Positions 1-10,879 of a stretch of DNA of 64,000 nucleotides are shown here, in pieces; positions within the stretch are counted from its first letter, which is position 1, and each line of letters starts with the position of its first letter. Location: positions 16,255,835 to 16,319,834 of the forward strand of contig CM042955.1 of assembly GCA_023678885.1 (NCBI GenBank). The letters are read 5' to 3'. The DNA comes from Pogostemon cablin. Taxonomy: Eukaryota > Streptophyta > Magnoliopsida > Lamiales > Lamiaceae. The position numbers and the translations under genes are program-made. The notes beneath the pieces are model-generated. The model was not told the DNA's origin. It did not search any database and worked only from the letters and a program-made list of their open reading frames with translations.

Positions 1-154
1 TTATTTCAGATTCAGATATTAAACCACAAGAATTCAACAGGATCAATCGAAAATCAAAGGATGGAACAACTACATAATGACAATTCCCTCAAAATTAGGG
101 AAAAATTCAATCAGCAATATTTCAGATAAATTAGGATATACAGTAACACTACAC

Positions 155-475
155 CTGATCAATATTTTGCTGGTCTTCCGGAGTGGCATCAGCACCGCGA
201 TCAAGAGGCGCAATGGCTTCAAGAAGCTCTTCTTTGATGGCCTCGGAGTTCTTAGTGTTGTTGTTCCCCAACAAATTGGTGAAGAAGGAGACGTGAGTTC
301 TCCAGCTGTGGTGAGAAGCAGCGGTGGCGGTTGTTGAAAGACGGTGGTTGTGAGGGTTGGAGGGGAAAGAGACGTCGGCAACCATAGGCGAGCTAAGAAG
401 CTTCGGGAAGGCTGAAGGCGGGGTGGTTACAGGCGGAGAGAAGGTGGATAAGGCCATTGCTGGTTTGTGGCTCAC
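155..475 (-). CDS. plastid lipid-associated protein (fibrillin) exon 1, partial
   Basis: This is the first exon of a PAP/fibrillin family gene, starting at the ATG at 475 and reading leftwards. About 70 residues rich in Ser, Thr and Pro, with few acidic residues, look like a chloroplast transit peptide. They are followed by the conserved start of the fibrillin domain (KEELLEAIAPLDRG, then a PEDQQNIDQ stretch). The frame continues into a donor (CAG|GTGTAG) at 155/154 and then stops, so the exon ends there. The remaining exons must lie left of the window, and bases 1-154 would be intron. Fibrillins bind lipids in plastoglobules and thylakoids. The motif fits the PAP3/4/5-like subgroup better than the chromoplast fibrillin FBN1, but the subgroup is uncertain. 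Confidence 0.75.
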
Positions 476-1289
476 AGCTTGTTTTCGACTTGTGTTACTC
501 TACCTCCCGTATTTTTTCATTTGTGCTTTTAATTTGTAAAATGTAGTTTTTCATAATGCTCCATAAATAAAGTTCGGCATTTTTTTTTTAAACAAAAAGA
601 ATACTCCAACTTGCAATTGGAATAAGAGTTTGTCTCTTTTAAATCGGTAGATCATAAATTCTTATAAACTATATGCTTCCTTTAATTTAAACACCCTAAT
701 AATACATAAAATGGAGTACATAAAATTGAAAGAGTAATAACATGATTTATACTTTGAACCCGATTAACACAAATGTTGTGTTAATACCTCTGGTAATAAT
801 ACTAATATTAAAAATATTGTTTGTTTTTTTTACATGTTTGAATTAACACATAATTGTGACTAAATCATTTGAAATATTACAACAGCAATGACAATGATGA
901 TATTGATAGTTGGTTTTGATTGAGTATTTTTTTATTATTTATTCTTATTTTAAATGGTTTTGATTGAGTGATTAAATTCTGAATACTGGTGAAACGAGAT
1001 GTATAACCAACCAAACACACACGTGAATAAGTAAAGAGTGAGACTCTTTTGCACCCGGGCGCATGCCCCTTTACAATTTAAACCCTAGCAATACATATGT
1101 TTAAATAGGATTGGAGGGGAGGGTTGTGTTCACATGGGGACACGGAGCATCTTTCCGTGTCCCCAGGCGCACAGTAGCTTTTGTCATAAGTAAATTAGAA
1201 AAGTGGATGAAAAATCGCGATTTCAATTTCATCAAAATTTCAGCCGATAATTTTATTTTCGACATCAAAATGTGAAAAAAAAAAGAAAG
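476..1289. other. intergenic, AT-rich
   Basis: This stretch separates the divergent 5' end of the fibrillin gene from the 3' end of the thaumatin-like gene. No coding frame with a recognisable domain was seen. A GC-richer patch around 1050-1165 (GCACCCGGGCGCATGCCCC, then a related phrase on the other side) looks like a decayed MITE or repeat but has no clear ends. Confidence 0.5.
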
Positions 1290-2648
1290 TCACATATAAA
1301 CTGGTATATTAATTGCCACAGCAAGCAGTATCAACAAAATATTCCAAAGTTGCTCAAGAATCGCAATTGCTCCATTACAAACCAGCTTGTTGTCATGATA
1401 AGTGCATTCCGTTCGATTCCTATTCCATCCAAAAATTAACAAAAACAAATCAATTTTTTATAAATATATATAATAAATTTTAACAAATGAAAATATGACC
1501 TGGAAGAACAAAAGGTGACGATATAATCAGTGGGTGAGGCAGCGCAGGTTACAATGGCGGTGAGATTATCATAAGCAAAGCTAGAAGCGGCAGGGCAGGC
1601 CGTTTTAAAGATTCTGGAATAATCGGTAGCCAAACACGCCGCAGGAGTAGAGAATTCTCCTCTACAGCAGTACTCATCCTTACCGTACACATCGCAAGCG
1701 CTCCGACAAGCGATCATCCTCCCGCCAGACGTCAGCGCCAGATCCACTGGACAGCTGGCCCTCAGGTGCTGCAGTTGCCTTTGCCGCCGAACGGTTGCAC
1801 CACGATCGGCAAGTTGAAGCCGTCGACCAGGCTAACGTCATAGTAGTCCACGTCACCCAGGGAGAATTCCGCTATCGAAGCAGGGGGTTTACCTGGTCCC
1901 TCGCACTGGACGCCATTTCCACATTCGCCTTTCGTCCAAAATATTTTATTTTACTATTATTATTTTTCTTGTAAAAAAAAAAAGAAAATTAATTTTTTTA
2001 TTAATATCGTATAAAATAATTAATTTTAAACGAGGAATCTGTTTAACACATTAATTACATGGGTCATCTGTGTTTTTATAAAGTTACAAGACTTTGGTAA
2101 AACAATACTATTATGAGATGAATTCGAAGCAAAACTGAAAGATTTGAGGCGAAATTAAATATTCTAATTATTTTAGGATTTTTCCGAATAAAGTAAAAAC
2201 ATACTTTACGAATTACGTTTTAAACTCCATTAAGTATACGCACCTGTCTGGCACGAGCCGCTGCTGTTGCGATCGAAATTGCAGCCGGTGCGTGCCCAAA
2301 TACGGCCATGCCAAGCAGGTGGAGCGGCGAAGACAGCGGATTGGTTTGGCTTTAGGGCAAAACCTCCACCACTAAAGTTGTTGGGGGTCACACCAGGCCA
2401 TATGGTATCGTTGCAGTAATTTATGAGGTAAATTTTGTACACTCAATTAATCTTATAAATCCTGTGTCGAGAAAAATAAAAACTATTCATTTAAAATTTT
2501 CTCCAACTCGATTAAAATTAGAAAAAGCATTTTAGTACTACATTTAACATGAATGATTTACTTGTGATGAAAGAATAGATTGTCACCTGATGCTATAATT
2601 AGAAAGCAGAGCAGCAAGAGTGTGGGGAGATGGATGATGAAAGCCATG
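1290..2648 (-). pseudogene. thaumatin-like protein (PR-5 family), frame-broken
   Basis: Four exons fit GT-AG rules: 2648-2587, 2441-2244, 1928-1500 and 1419-1290. Exon 1 encodes a hydrophobic signal peptide (MAFIIHLPTLLLLCF...). Exon 2 holds the thaumatin opening (NYCNDTIWPGV) and ends at CQTG. Exon 3 continues with ECGNGVQCEGPG, the VDYYDVSLVDGFNLP segment and the Cys-rich SACDVYGKDEYCCRG region, and ends with DYIVTFCSS. Exon 4 adds a Cys pair and a hydrophobic tail. In exon 3, near 1761-1775, the frame after GKGNC runs into TGA, and the rest of the domain resumes in another frame (CPVDLALTSGG). A short out-of-frame loss has removed the residues that normally sit between these two parts. The gene is either a recent pseudogene or carries a sequencing error. 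Intact family members are secreted antifungal or cell-wall proteins. Confidence 0.85.
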
Positions 2649-2829
2649 CATAAATGTATTTTGGTGGTAAATATTAATGTGAGTTAAGTTGGATATATCA
2701 TATCATATATGTGTAGTTAGTGGGAGAACTGAAGAGTGTAATTAATATATGGTAGCAGTTAGTAAGTAGGAGAATACGTGCATGTTGAAGAGAATATTAA
2801 AGGCTTCCTTTCTTCTTCTTCAATCACCT

Positions 2830-3079
2830 TGTTGGGTGGATGCGATCGTCCTCGTCGTCTCCCCGGTCGACGTCTTCATCACCGGAGCATCGCTGGAGGT
2901 GGTGGCGACGGGAGGTGCTCAGATTCCCGTTTCACTCACGAAGAGTATTCTGCACCAACCCACGTATTGGGTTCACAATTGGGATTGATAAGGGCCAAAA
3001 GTGTAGAGCAATGGGCCAAGCCTAATACTTAGAGAATGAAGACCAGCAAATTGGGCCACAAGGCCCAACGGGCCCAACA
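2830..3079 (-). mobile_element. LTR of a copia-like element, minus orientation
   Basis: Read on the minus strand, this segment begins TGTTGGGCCCG and ends ATCCACCCAACA, the usual TG...CA form of an LTR. Just upstream of it in that orientation (3080-3095) is a purine-rich tract, CAAGGTGGAGATT, typical of the polypurine tract before a 3' LTR. No matching second LTR in the same orientation was found. Its last ~62 bases recur inverted at 4519-4581. Confidence 0.55.
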
Positions 3080-4581
3080 AATCTCCACCTTGACCCAAAT
3101 CATCCACCTTGTGCTCATCTATATAGGAATTCATCATTGCACCTTTTCCCGGACACCTGCAAAACGAAAAACACAAAGTTAGATGCAAGATCCAGAAAAA
3201 TTTGACACAAAGTCAAGGTATCACAAAAGATACACAAATCTAAGCCAGAACAAAGATCACGGACACACAGTCACAAAAATGTCTAAATTATCCCAAGGAC
3301 AAAATAAACAGAGCACACAAGCCCAAGAAAACACAAAGTTCACATAGTCATGCAATCACATAGATTAGAACTCACAGTTCACACAGAAGCAAACGCAGTC
3401 ACACAGACATAAAAGTCACACAGACAAACAACAATCAAATGTTACACTACATTCGAATGCACACAACATGCTCCACCTCACTAAGAGAAACAAACAAGCA
3501 TGTAAACTAGACACAGTCACACAGACATAAAAGTCACACAGACAAACAACAATCAAATGTTACACCACATTCGAATGCACACAACATGCTCCACCTCACT
3601 AAGAGAAACAAATAAGCATGTAGACAAGACAAGTTTAACACATAAACAAGCACACAACGTAGAAAACACATTTCTAACAAGTTTTCACACAAGAAAACAC
3701 AAATTCACAAAGAAGCACATAGATTCAAAGTGAAACAAGATAGAAAAACAAATTTCCTAATCACATGCGGAATTAACTAGCCAATTAATATACACACAAG
3801 GTTTTAAAAGGCACAAATAATTCACACAAGAAATTATCTCTTAATCATAAAGTCATTCACAGCATTGAACACCCCCTCATACTTCATCTTCTGTTTCAAA
3901 CAGATATTGAAGTCTCCTTGCCCAAATGCATTAGGAGAAGAGTCATTGGTGCTTAAAGTTGAGTGAATCGACTCACAGATTCAAGAAACAATACAAACAC
4001 ACACAGAGGTGACAATCACACACACAGGTGAGCCAAAGCTATCTCAAAGACTAGAAACAAACTCAATTCACACATAGCAAAAAGAGCAAAAAATTTCAGA
4101 AAAATCAGATTAGCAGCGAAAGCATACCAAGATACAATATCACAAAGATATAAAATTCACAATAAATTTCAAGCAAATAAGAATTAGAGATACCAAGAAA
4201 TTGACCAACTAGGTCACAAATCACAAAAAATCCCTAATTCTACAGCACATAAATCATCACACAAGAGGACCAACCGCCTCAGAGCATCATACAGCACAAA
4301 GCACAAAGGAGGACCAACTGCCTCAGGGTATCACAAAGATAGAGCATAACTGAACAAATCAGAAAGTAGAAAACACAAAGTTTTAAAAAAGGAATAGAAA
4401 GCTCCCCTGAAGCGGTGGACGAACACTGTACCACCCCTACGAGCCACAAGCTTCCCTCGAAGGCTTGTTCAAGTGGCAACCGGACAAGCAACTCCCACCT
4501 TGGAGCCGCACCCTGCGGCGATGCTCCGGCGATGAAGACGTCGACCGGGGAGACGACGAGGACGATCGCATCCACCCAACA
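3080..4581. mobile_element. non-coding internal part of LTR-element composite
   Basis: About 1.5 kb, rich in A and C, with no credible gene. It contains a direct duplication of about 118 bp (3396-3513 and 3514-3631). Its right end, 4519-4581, is an inverted copy of the end of the LTR at 2830 with about one mismatch in 62 bases. That end abuts a primer-binding site at 4583. The two ends therefore look like LTR ends facing opposite directions, so this is a rearranged composite rather than one intact element. Confidence 0.5.
3396..3631. repeat. two-copy direct repeat, ~118 bp unit
   Basis: The unit starting CAGTCACACAGACATAAAAG occurs at 3396 and again at 3514. Only a few substitutions are visible by eye. 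It lies inside the non-coding LTR-element composite and probably arose by slippage or unequal exchange. Confidence 0.85.
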
Positions 4582-4903
4582 GTGGTATCAGAGCCAGGCC
4601 CCAGACTTAACCGGCCCAGCCCGGGGTTGGTGGGATGTTCGGACCTCAAACTAGATGGTCTAGCTGCGGGACTTTGTTTGAGGGGGAAATGTTGGTTGAG
4701 TGTCAACCAAAGTCCCACATCGGTTAGAAGTGGGGATGGCGAGGGGTTTAAAAATGAGGGATGAACTCTCCCTAGCATGTGGCCTTTTGGGTGTGATACC
4801 CAGAGTGGTAAAACCGTGCAGGCCAGTGGGTGGCCCAAAGCGGACAATATCATGCTAGTGGATTGAGTGGGTCCGGCTCCGCTAGGCCAGGGTAAACCCA
4901 ACA
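4582..4903 (+). mobile_element. TRIM-like remnant: PBS, short interior, 3' LTR
   Basis: A tRNA-iMet primer-binding site (TGGTATCAGAGCC) is at 4583-4595. About 90 bases later comes a purine tract (GAGGGGGAAA), then an LTR from TGTTGGTTGAG at 4690 to GTAAACCCAACA at 4903. The LTR carries the phrase AGTCCCACATCGG, common in plant TRIM and copia LTRs. The interior is far too short to code. The sequence left of the PBS does not match this 214 bp LTR, so the 5' LTR has been lost or replaced. Confidence 0.7.
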
Positions 4904-5584
4904 ATGACAAAGAAAAAAAAAGAAAAAGAAAAAAAGAAGAGTAATATGTTCTATGAATAATGATTGAATTTCTTCTAGAGATAAACTTTATTAACAATGA
5001 TTGGATTTTATTTCGTGTCAATATAATTAGCAGGGCATAAAATAATACTTAAAAAATTGGGATGTAGAGTTTATAAATCCTCGTCCAAGAAAGTGAAGGT
5101 ATATATGCGTATGAATTAATGAATGATGAGGGCCATGTGAGATAGATCTAATATAGCTGGATCTCACTGTCCCAAGACATACAGTCAGAAATTTGACAAT
5201 TTGTCTCACAACTTCAACTTCAAGGCTTGTAATAATAATAATATCATTTATGAGGTGGCGGGGTTATTTCCTCAATAACTAGTTGGGCATAAGTCTAAAA
5301 ACTCGATATTAAAAAAATAAAAATCATTTCAAATCAAATTTCGCAATAAATTAAGTTCTATATAAATTAAAATTGGGTTAATTGAAGAAAAAAAGAAAAA
5401 AAAATGAAAGAGCAATGGTGTTAATTTCTTTCTCACCCAAGAGCCAGAGAGAATTACTTTTATAACAAAATCAATATTCTTCATCCCTTTAAAATGTTAA
5501 AGAAATAAAAAATGTTGTCAAAAGAATAAGAGAGAGGTCAAATATCACCCAGGGAGTTTCCATAACCCGAATTACAGAGTGAAT
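4904..5584. other. intergenic, AT-rich
   Basis: No gene or clear element was recognised. It consists of A-rich runs and short low-complexity tracts. Confidence 0.5.
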
Positions 5585-6198
5585 CAGTGTTTTCATAATT
5601 GGATCGAAAATTGAACCAATGACCTCAACGATTCACGGTCGGACCGGTTGAACCGGCGGTTCAACCGGAAAAACTAAAATCACACAATTTTTATAGTATC
5701 TTATATTTTATGTATGATTATATATTAACATGCTAAGTGTACATTTAAATAAATACCTAATTATAAAATAATAATAATAGATTGAAAGTGGAAAGTTTAA
5801 TGTGAAGAAAATTGATTTTTGAATTTTGATACTTATAATAGTTAACTACTTCAATCACAAATAAATAAATTGGAAAGTAATATACTAATAATTATTCTTT
5901 TAATCCGCTTCAATAATAAATATTCCTATGAATTAAAATTTGAAATAAATTTAGAAGGAAAATTTGATTGAATATTGAATTGAAATAAATTTGGAAAAAA
6001 ATTGAATAAAACAAAAATCTCAAAAAAATAAAATAAAATAAAATCGGCGGTTTCTGGTTCGGCCGGTCCAATCGATTTTTCCGATTTTAACCGGTTTGAA
6101 CCGATTCTTCCCAATTTTAAGCTAAAAACGGCTCTAGACGGGTGATCGGACCGGTTCTCGGTCAAACCGGCCGGTCCGATCCGATTCTAACAATAGTG
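5585..6198. mobile_element. hAT-like MITE with CCGGTT-rich ends
   Basis: The left end begins CAGTGTTTTCATAATTGGATCG. The right end, read in reverse, begins CACTATTGTTAGAATCGGATCG. Both continue into ACCGGTT-type motifs. The flanks GAGTGAAT (5577-5584) and GTGTGAAT (6199-6206) match at 7 of 8 bases, as expected for an aged 8 bp hAT target duplication. There is no transposase frame, so it is non-autonomous. Confidence 0.65.
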
Positions 6199-6743
6199 GT
6201 GTGAATAATTCTGCCTAAATGGGACGCTAATATTGCTAAACGTAACAAAATTTAACAATAATAGACTTCCTTTTGAGGAAAAATAAAAAAATAAAAAATT
6301 CGCTTATATGAATAATAGTACATGGAGTATAAAATCTTATAATTTGCTTCTATGTAATATTATATACTCTCTCCATATATTCATCAACCCTTCACACTTT
6401 CTTCTTCGTTGATTTGTCTTATGAAACTTTCATATCTTAAAAAAAAAATTCACTTTATTTAATAATTTTAAAAGTTGCTTTAATTATAATTTTAAAGTTA
6501 AATTTGTTTCTCCTTTAAACACACATATCATTGATTTATATTCTATTTTTTTATCACCTAGGAATATTATAATACTCTAAAAATTTAATAAATTTGATAA
6601 TTTTTATTAAGTTGGTAATTATTATTTTTCTTAAACAGCGTAGAAAAGTAGATGTGAAGGGTTAATTCATAATATATTACTCCTATAACAATAATTTAAT
6701 TTCTAGTATAAACTGTGGGACGACCCCGACAATAAATTAACAA
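6199..6743. other. intergenic, AT-rich
   Basis: Low-complexity AT-rich sequence with no recognisable gene or element ends. Confidence 0.45.
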
Positions 6744-6999
6744 GTGAGACGCTCTCTTTTGAGACGGGTCAACTCATCACTAAAGTATACTTATTGTATA
6801 GATAAAATATGTTTAATTGTAGTTAAAGTATGTTAATAATAAATCATATTATAACAGCTAAAATCATATTTTAATACATAATCCAGCTTACTAGATTTTA
6901 GAAAACATACTTTAATGAGTAATTATTAAACATACTTTAACTATAAAATAAACACACTTTAATAATGGATCGATCCATCTCACAAATAATATGTCTCAC
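6744..6999. mobile_element. MITE with GTGAGAC/GTCTCAC ends
   Basis: About 256 bp bounded by GTGAGACGCTCTC and, at the other end, ATGTCTCAC. Inside are repeated TTAAAGTATG/CATACTTTAA motifs arranged palindromically. The same family recurs at 39522-40017, and a partial match lies near 59790-59870. It is non-coding. Confidence 0.55.
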
Positions 7000-8689
7000 A
7001 ATAAACTTTATCTTAACAAATCCTTACAATGTTGGTTTCGACAAGAAAATAGTGTCCATAGTTTAAAAATTACAATTGGTGCACATATTTTTAATTAAAA
7101 AAAAACATGGAAAATCGAAGAGGTAAGGAATCTATCAATAACACCAATGCTATATTTACATAAAAAAAATATTATATCAAAATGACATAGAAATTCTTTA
7201 AAGATTAAAAAAACTTAATGCATATTCTATATATGTGAAATAACCTTAAACATAATTACATATCATACTCTAACAACCCAAAAATCATAATTTAATAAAT
7301 TACATATTATAAATTAGTTAATCATACTATCATTATTTTAAATTTTATTTTGATTTATATTTTTACTATTTTAAACTCATATTTTAATTATCTAAAAATT
7401 ATATTTTAATAATTGATCAAATTATGACCGAATCAAACAGACACAATCTCTCAAATAGACTTTGTTATGTATGAAATGTTATTTTATAATTAATATAAAA
7501 AATGTTAATAAATACTTAATTCTTTTGCTCCAAAGGTACTCACTTTACAATTTTGCCATTCCGCTAAAAAGTTTTTTTTGAAAAAAAAAAATTATGAGAG
7601 ATTCACACGTACCATTAATACTTTATTTTATTATTATTATTATTATTTTTATAAAATTACAACTTATGTCACCTCTTTACGGTAAAAAGTGAGGGTAAGT
7701 ATGTCTATTTAATTATTGGACTAAAATTTAATATTTATATTTCTTAAAAAAATTAACAAAATTAAAGAAACATAAAATTTTAAAGGAAAGTAGAACTTCA
7801 ATCACATTATTATAAATTAAATATTTTATATAATATATATATTTATCCGGCCTGTTTGATGAAATTACTAGTCATTATAATGGAAAAAGACGTAACATTA
7901 TTTCAATGTATATATAATATTTAGTTACATTAAGTGTGAAACTTGTTTTTTTTATTATATTATTCTTTTAATCATAAATCGTAAGTAACACAATAAATAA
8001 TTAATAAACGCCTTAAAATATAACTTTAATTGTAACGTATACAAAAGAAAAACCTTAAATTATCAGTAAGTGCCTAATCACTTGGCCTTTAACTCTACTT
8101 CTCAATTAATTACTTGTTGCTTTTGTAAAACGACTTGTATATTTAATTTTAAAATATGTTTATTGCTTTAGATGACGGGAAATTGTTTATAAATAAATTC
8201 TTAAAAAACTAAATAATACCCCTTTTGTCTCAAAATAAAATCCACTCACGTTGTTTAATAATATATAATATTTTTAATTAATTTTATTAATTTTTAAGTG
8301 TATTTTAATATATTTAAGTAAATAATGTTATGTGAAGGTGTGTTTTTTTCTTAAAAAAAAGGGGAAGATTATAGTGGGACAGAAGAATGTATGCAACTTG
8401 TAGTGATGCAAGGGAAGTATATAACTAATTAAAATTCATGTATTTAGAAAATATTAGATAAAATTGAGTAAAATTTTTCTTTCGAAATATTGAGAATTGT
8501 CCAACTCACCAACGTTTCTTTTTCATTTTCAGGAAAGAAAGATTAAAATATAGTCTATTTTCTTTGACAATTACTTGTATATCACCTCCATTTTGTTAGG
8601 TATAATCTTCTTCCTTCACATTCAGTGTGTGTTTTTTTTTTAAATTATTGATGTTACTATTTTATTTATTTATTTAATTTTAGAGATAT
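7000..8689. other. intergenic, AT-rich
   Basis: About 1.7 kb of very AT-rich sequence with an ATT microsatellite near 7626-7650. No gene, LTR or TIR element was recognised. Confidence 0.45.
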
Positions 8690-8955
8690 AATTGCAATTC
8701 TACCCTTGTAGTTTAGGATATAATTTATCCCTAAGGTTTAGAGTTTAGAGTATAATTATAATTTTACTAGGGTTTAGGGTAATTATAATTTTATCCTTGT
8801 GGTTTATGATATAATTTATCCCCTAGGGTTTAGGGTATAATTGTAATTTTACCCTTGTGGTTTAGGGTATAATTTATCCCTTAAGGTTTAGGGTATAATT
8901 GTAATTTTACCCTTGTGGTTTGGGGTATAATTTATTCCTAGGGGTTAGCGTATAA
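8690..8955. repeat. tandem repeat with TTTAGGG motif, ~58 bp unit
   Basis: About four to five imperfect copies of a ~58 bp unit built from GGTTTAGGGTATAATTGTAA and a TTTTACCCTTGTGG half. The Arabidopsis-type telomere heptamer TTTAGGG recurs once or twice per unit but is never directly tandem. This is an interstitial satellite-like repeat, not a telomere array. Confidence 0.8.
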
Positions 8956-9399
8956 TAGTCATTTAAATAAAATAAATTTAAAAATAAAATAAAAACAACA
9001 TTAATGAGGGAACAATAATTAATTAAGAAGGGTGGGGACCAAGATTATACCAATTCAATTGATACAACCGGTTGTACTCTAATCCCTCTCATTTTCTTTT
9101 ATGAGCCAAATAAAATAAGTTATATGGAGTATTTGTTGAGTTAAAATCATTTTTTGTCTCATAACAATAAAGAATTTTTGATTCCATCCTAAAAAAGATA
9201 AAATTTTCAGTTTCGTCCCGTAACTCTTGATATTGGCCAATTTTGGTCCCAAAATCACCGGAATTTTACTTTTTGGCCGGAAAATCCACATGTGCACCGC
9301 ACATGATGCTTCAAATTGGGGCTTTCCTATAGCTTCATCCAACTTGACAATTGAGGAAGAATTTGGATCAATAATTTTGCCAACTCAATTGCCAAAGCT

Positions 9400-9492
9400 C
9401 ATGAGACCCCAATTGCAATCACTGTGGACGCCATGCCACTTCATGGCGTGTCAAACCATTTGGATCTCAACCCGAATACCTTGGGTAGAAGG
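9400..9492 (-). pseudogene. captured polyamine-transporter fragment, distal part (element A)
   Basis: Translated on the minus strand, this reads LLPKVFGLRSKWFDTP followed, after a frame change, by MASTVIAIGVS. It matches the PUT/RMV1-type amino-acid permease segment in which a ...RSKWFNTPW... motif precedes a membrane helix. The upstream half of the same fragment lies on the far side of the copia insertion (15264-15380). It is non-functional. The family call comes from memory of the motif. Confidence 0.6.
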
Positions 9493-9963
9493 TGTTATTG
9501 CAGTGGTCAATAGAAAAATAGAGAAATAGGCTTTGAGGCGTGATGAATCACTATCTTTAAGGTTTTAATCGTCCCCACTATATTTGCTGCAGGGTTAAAA
9601 CAATAAACCTCCAGGATACATCAAAGCACCAAGTTCTGGAGTCAGCAATTACAACAGAACTACGAAAGAACTTTTTGAATTTATACTTATGAGGATGAAG
9701 ATTAAAGTTTGATAGTTGTATATCTCTTTTCTTCTCCCGTGGTTATCTATTTATAGGATAGTGATACGGATTCATCATATATCTTAAAAGAGTCGTGACT
9801 TCTCAAGAAGACACTCTTTCAGAAAAGTTGTCAGAATTCATGTTAATGAACGTAGAAAATAATTATAAAAATAACTATATTTTATAACTATATTCTATAA
9901 CCGCCTTGAGATGAGAATGCAGAAAACATTAATTTACGTACAAATATGTACAAGTTCACTTCA
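9493..9963 (-). mobile_element. copia element 1, 3' LTR
   Basis: 471 bp, with its partner at 14801-15263. On the minus strand it begins TGAAGTGAAC and ends GCAATAACA. Next to it at 9964-9980 is a purine tract (minus strand AGTGGGGGAT), the polypurine tract. By eye the two LTRs differ at about 29 positions plus one 8 bp indel, roughly 6%. That makes this the older of the two copia insertions in the window. Confidence 0.9.
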
Positions 9964-10406
9964 ATCCCCCACTAAACTTGTCATATTTGACTGCTTGGTT
10001 TCATGCGTAGAAAAAATATCTTTCAATTTAAACTTTCTTTTAGTGTCAGAAAATCAAGATTCTATATTAATTCATGATTGCATACAGTTTAAATCAGAAT
10101 TAAATACAATAGAAATATATTCAATAGAATCGGAATAACTACACACATAATTTCATATTTCAAATACAAAAGTTCATAAATTAATTCAGCATGAATATGG
10201 CCTTGTGCTACCTCCTGGTTTCATGAACATTTTAAAAGTTAATTTCCAACTGTTGTTGAAGCGGCACCACTCCATGTTCACATAGGTGAAAATACATTTC
10301 ATTAAGAGCATTAGTACTATATACTCATCCTCCCATTTAATAATTCAATACTTGTCAATCTTAGTTATTACCCGTTAAACTTAAACTCATAAAATTTACA
10401 AGTAAA
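9964..10406 (-). other. copia 1 3' untranslated region
   Basis: Sequence between the 3' LTR and the RNase H region, up to the hAT insertion. No coding frame was recognised. Confidence 0.6.
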
Positions 10407-10750
10407 TAGACATGCACCACGGTTTGGAATCGGCGATTCCGGTTCCAAGATAGGGGGAACCGAAACCGAACCAGGGTACGAAGGTTTCGGTTCCGGAACT
10501 GACAGTTCCGGTTCTGGTTCAAAACTGTCGGTTCCAGTTTTATTTTTTTTATTTTTTTTTATTTTAAGCGTAAAAAATAAAAAAATTAAAAAACCGACGG
10601 TTCGAACCGGAACTGTCGGTTTTTTCTCAAATATGAGGAACCGGAACCGAACCTTCCTTAGCCGATTCTGGAACCGGCGATTTCGGTTCAGGTTAAAACT
10701 GGCGATTCCCCAGTTCGAACCGTCGGTTCCGGTTCATTTGTGCATGTCTA
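10407..10750. mobile_element. hAT-like MITE nested in copia 1
   Basis: 344 bp with terminal inverted repeats TAGACATGCACCA and, in reverse from the right, TAGACATGCACAA. It is flanked by a perfect 8 bp target duplication, CAAGTAAA, at 10399-10406 and 10751-10758. The interior is full of GGTTCCGG/CCGGAACC motifs and can fold into a long hairpin. There is no coding capacity. The 8 bp duplication supports the hAT superfamily. Confidence 0.85.
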
Positions 10751-10879
10751 CAAGTAAAGTTGGGTTCCTAAAATTGCAAGATTAATTAAATATTTTCAAA
10801 CCATAACTAGCAGCAGTACTCTTTTCTTGATCTCATGAGAGACCTTTAGTGGGTGGGTCTGCTAGATTGTTACAAAATT

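Noticed and set aside
3396..3631. Possible CRISPR-like spaced repeats
   Set aside because: It is a simple two-copy direct duplication in a plant retroelement.
4437..5021. 194-residue minus-strand open frame across the TRIM remnant
   Set aside because: It crosses an LTR, a primer site and an inverted end and shows no domain.
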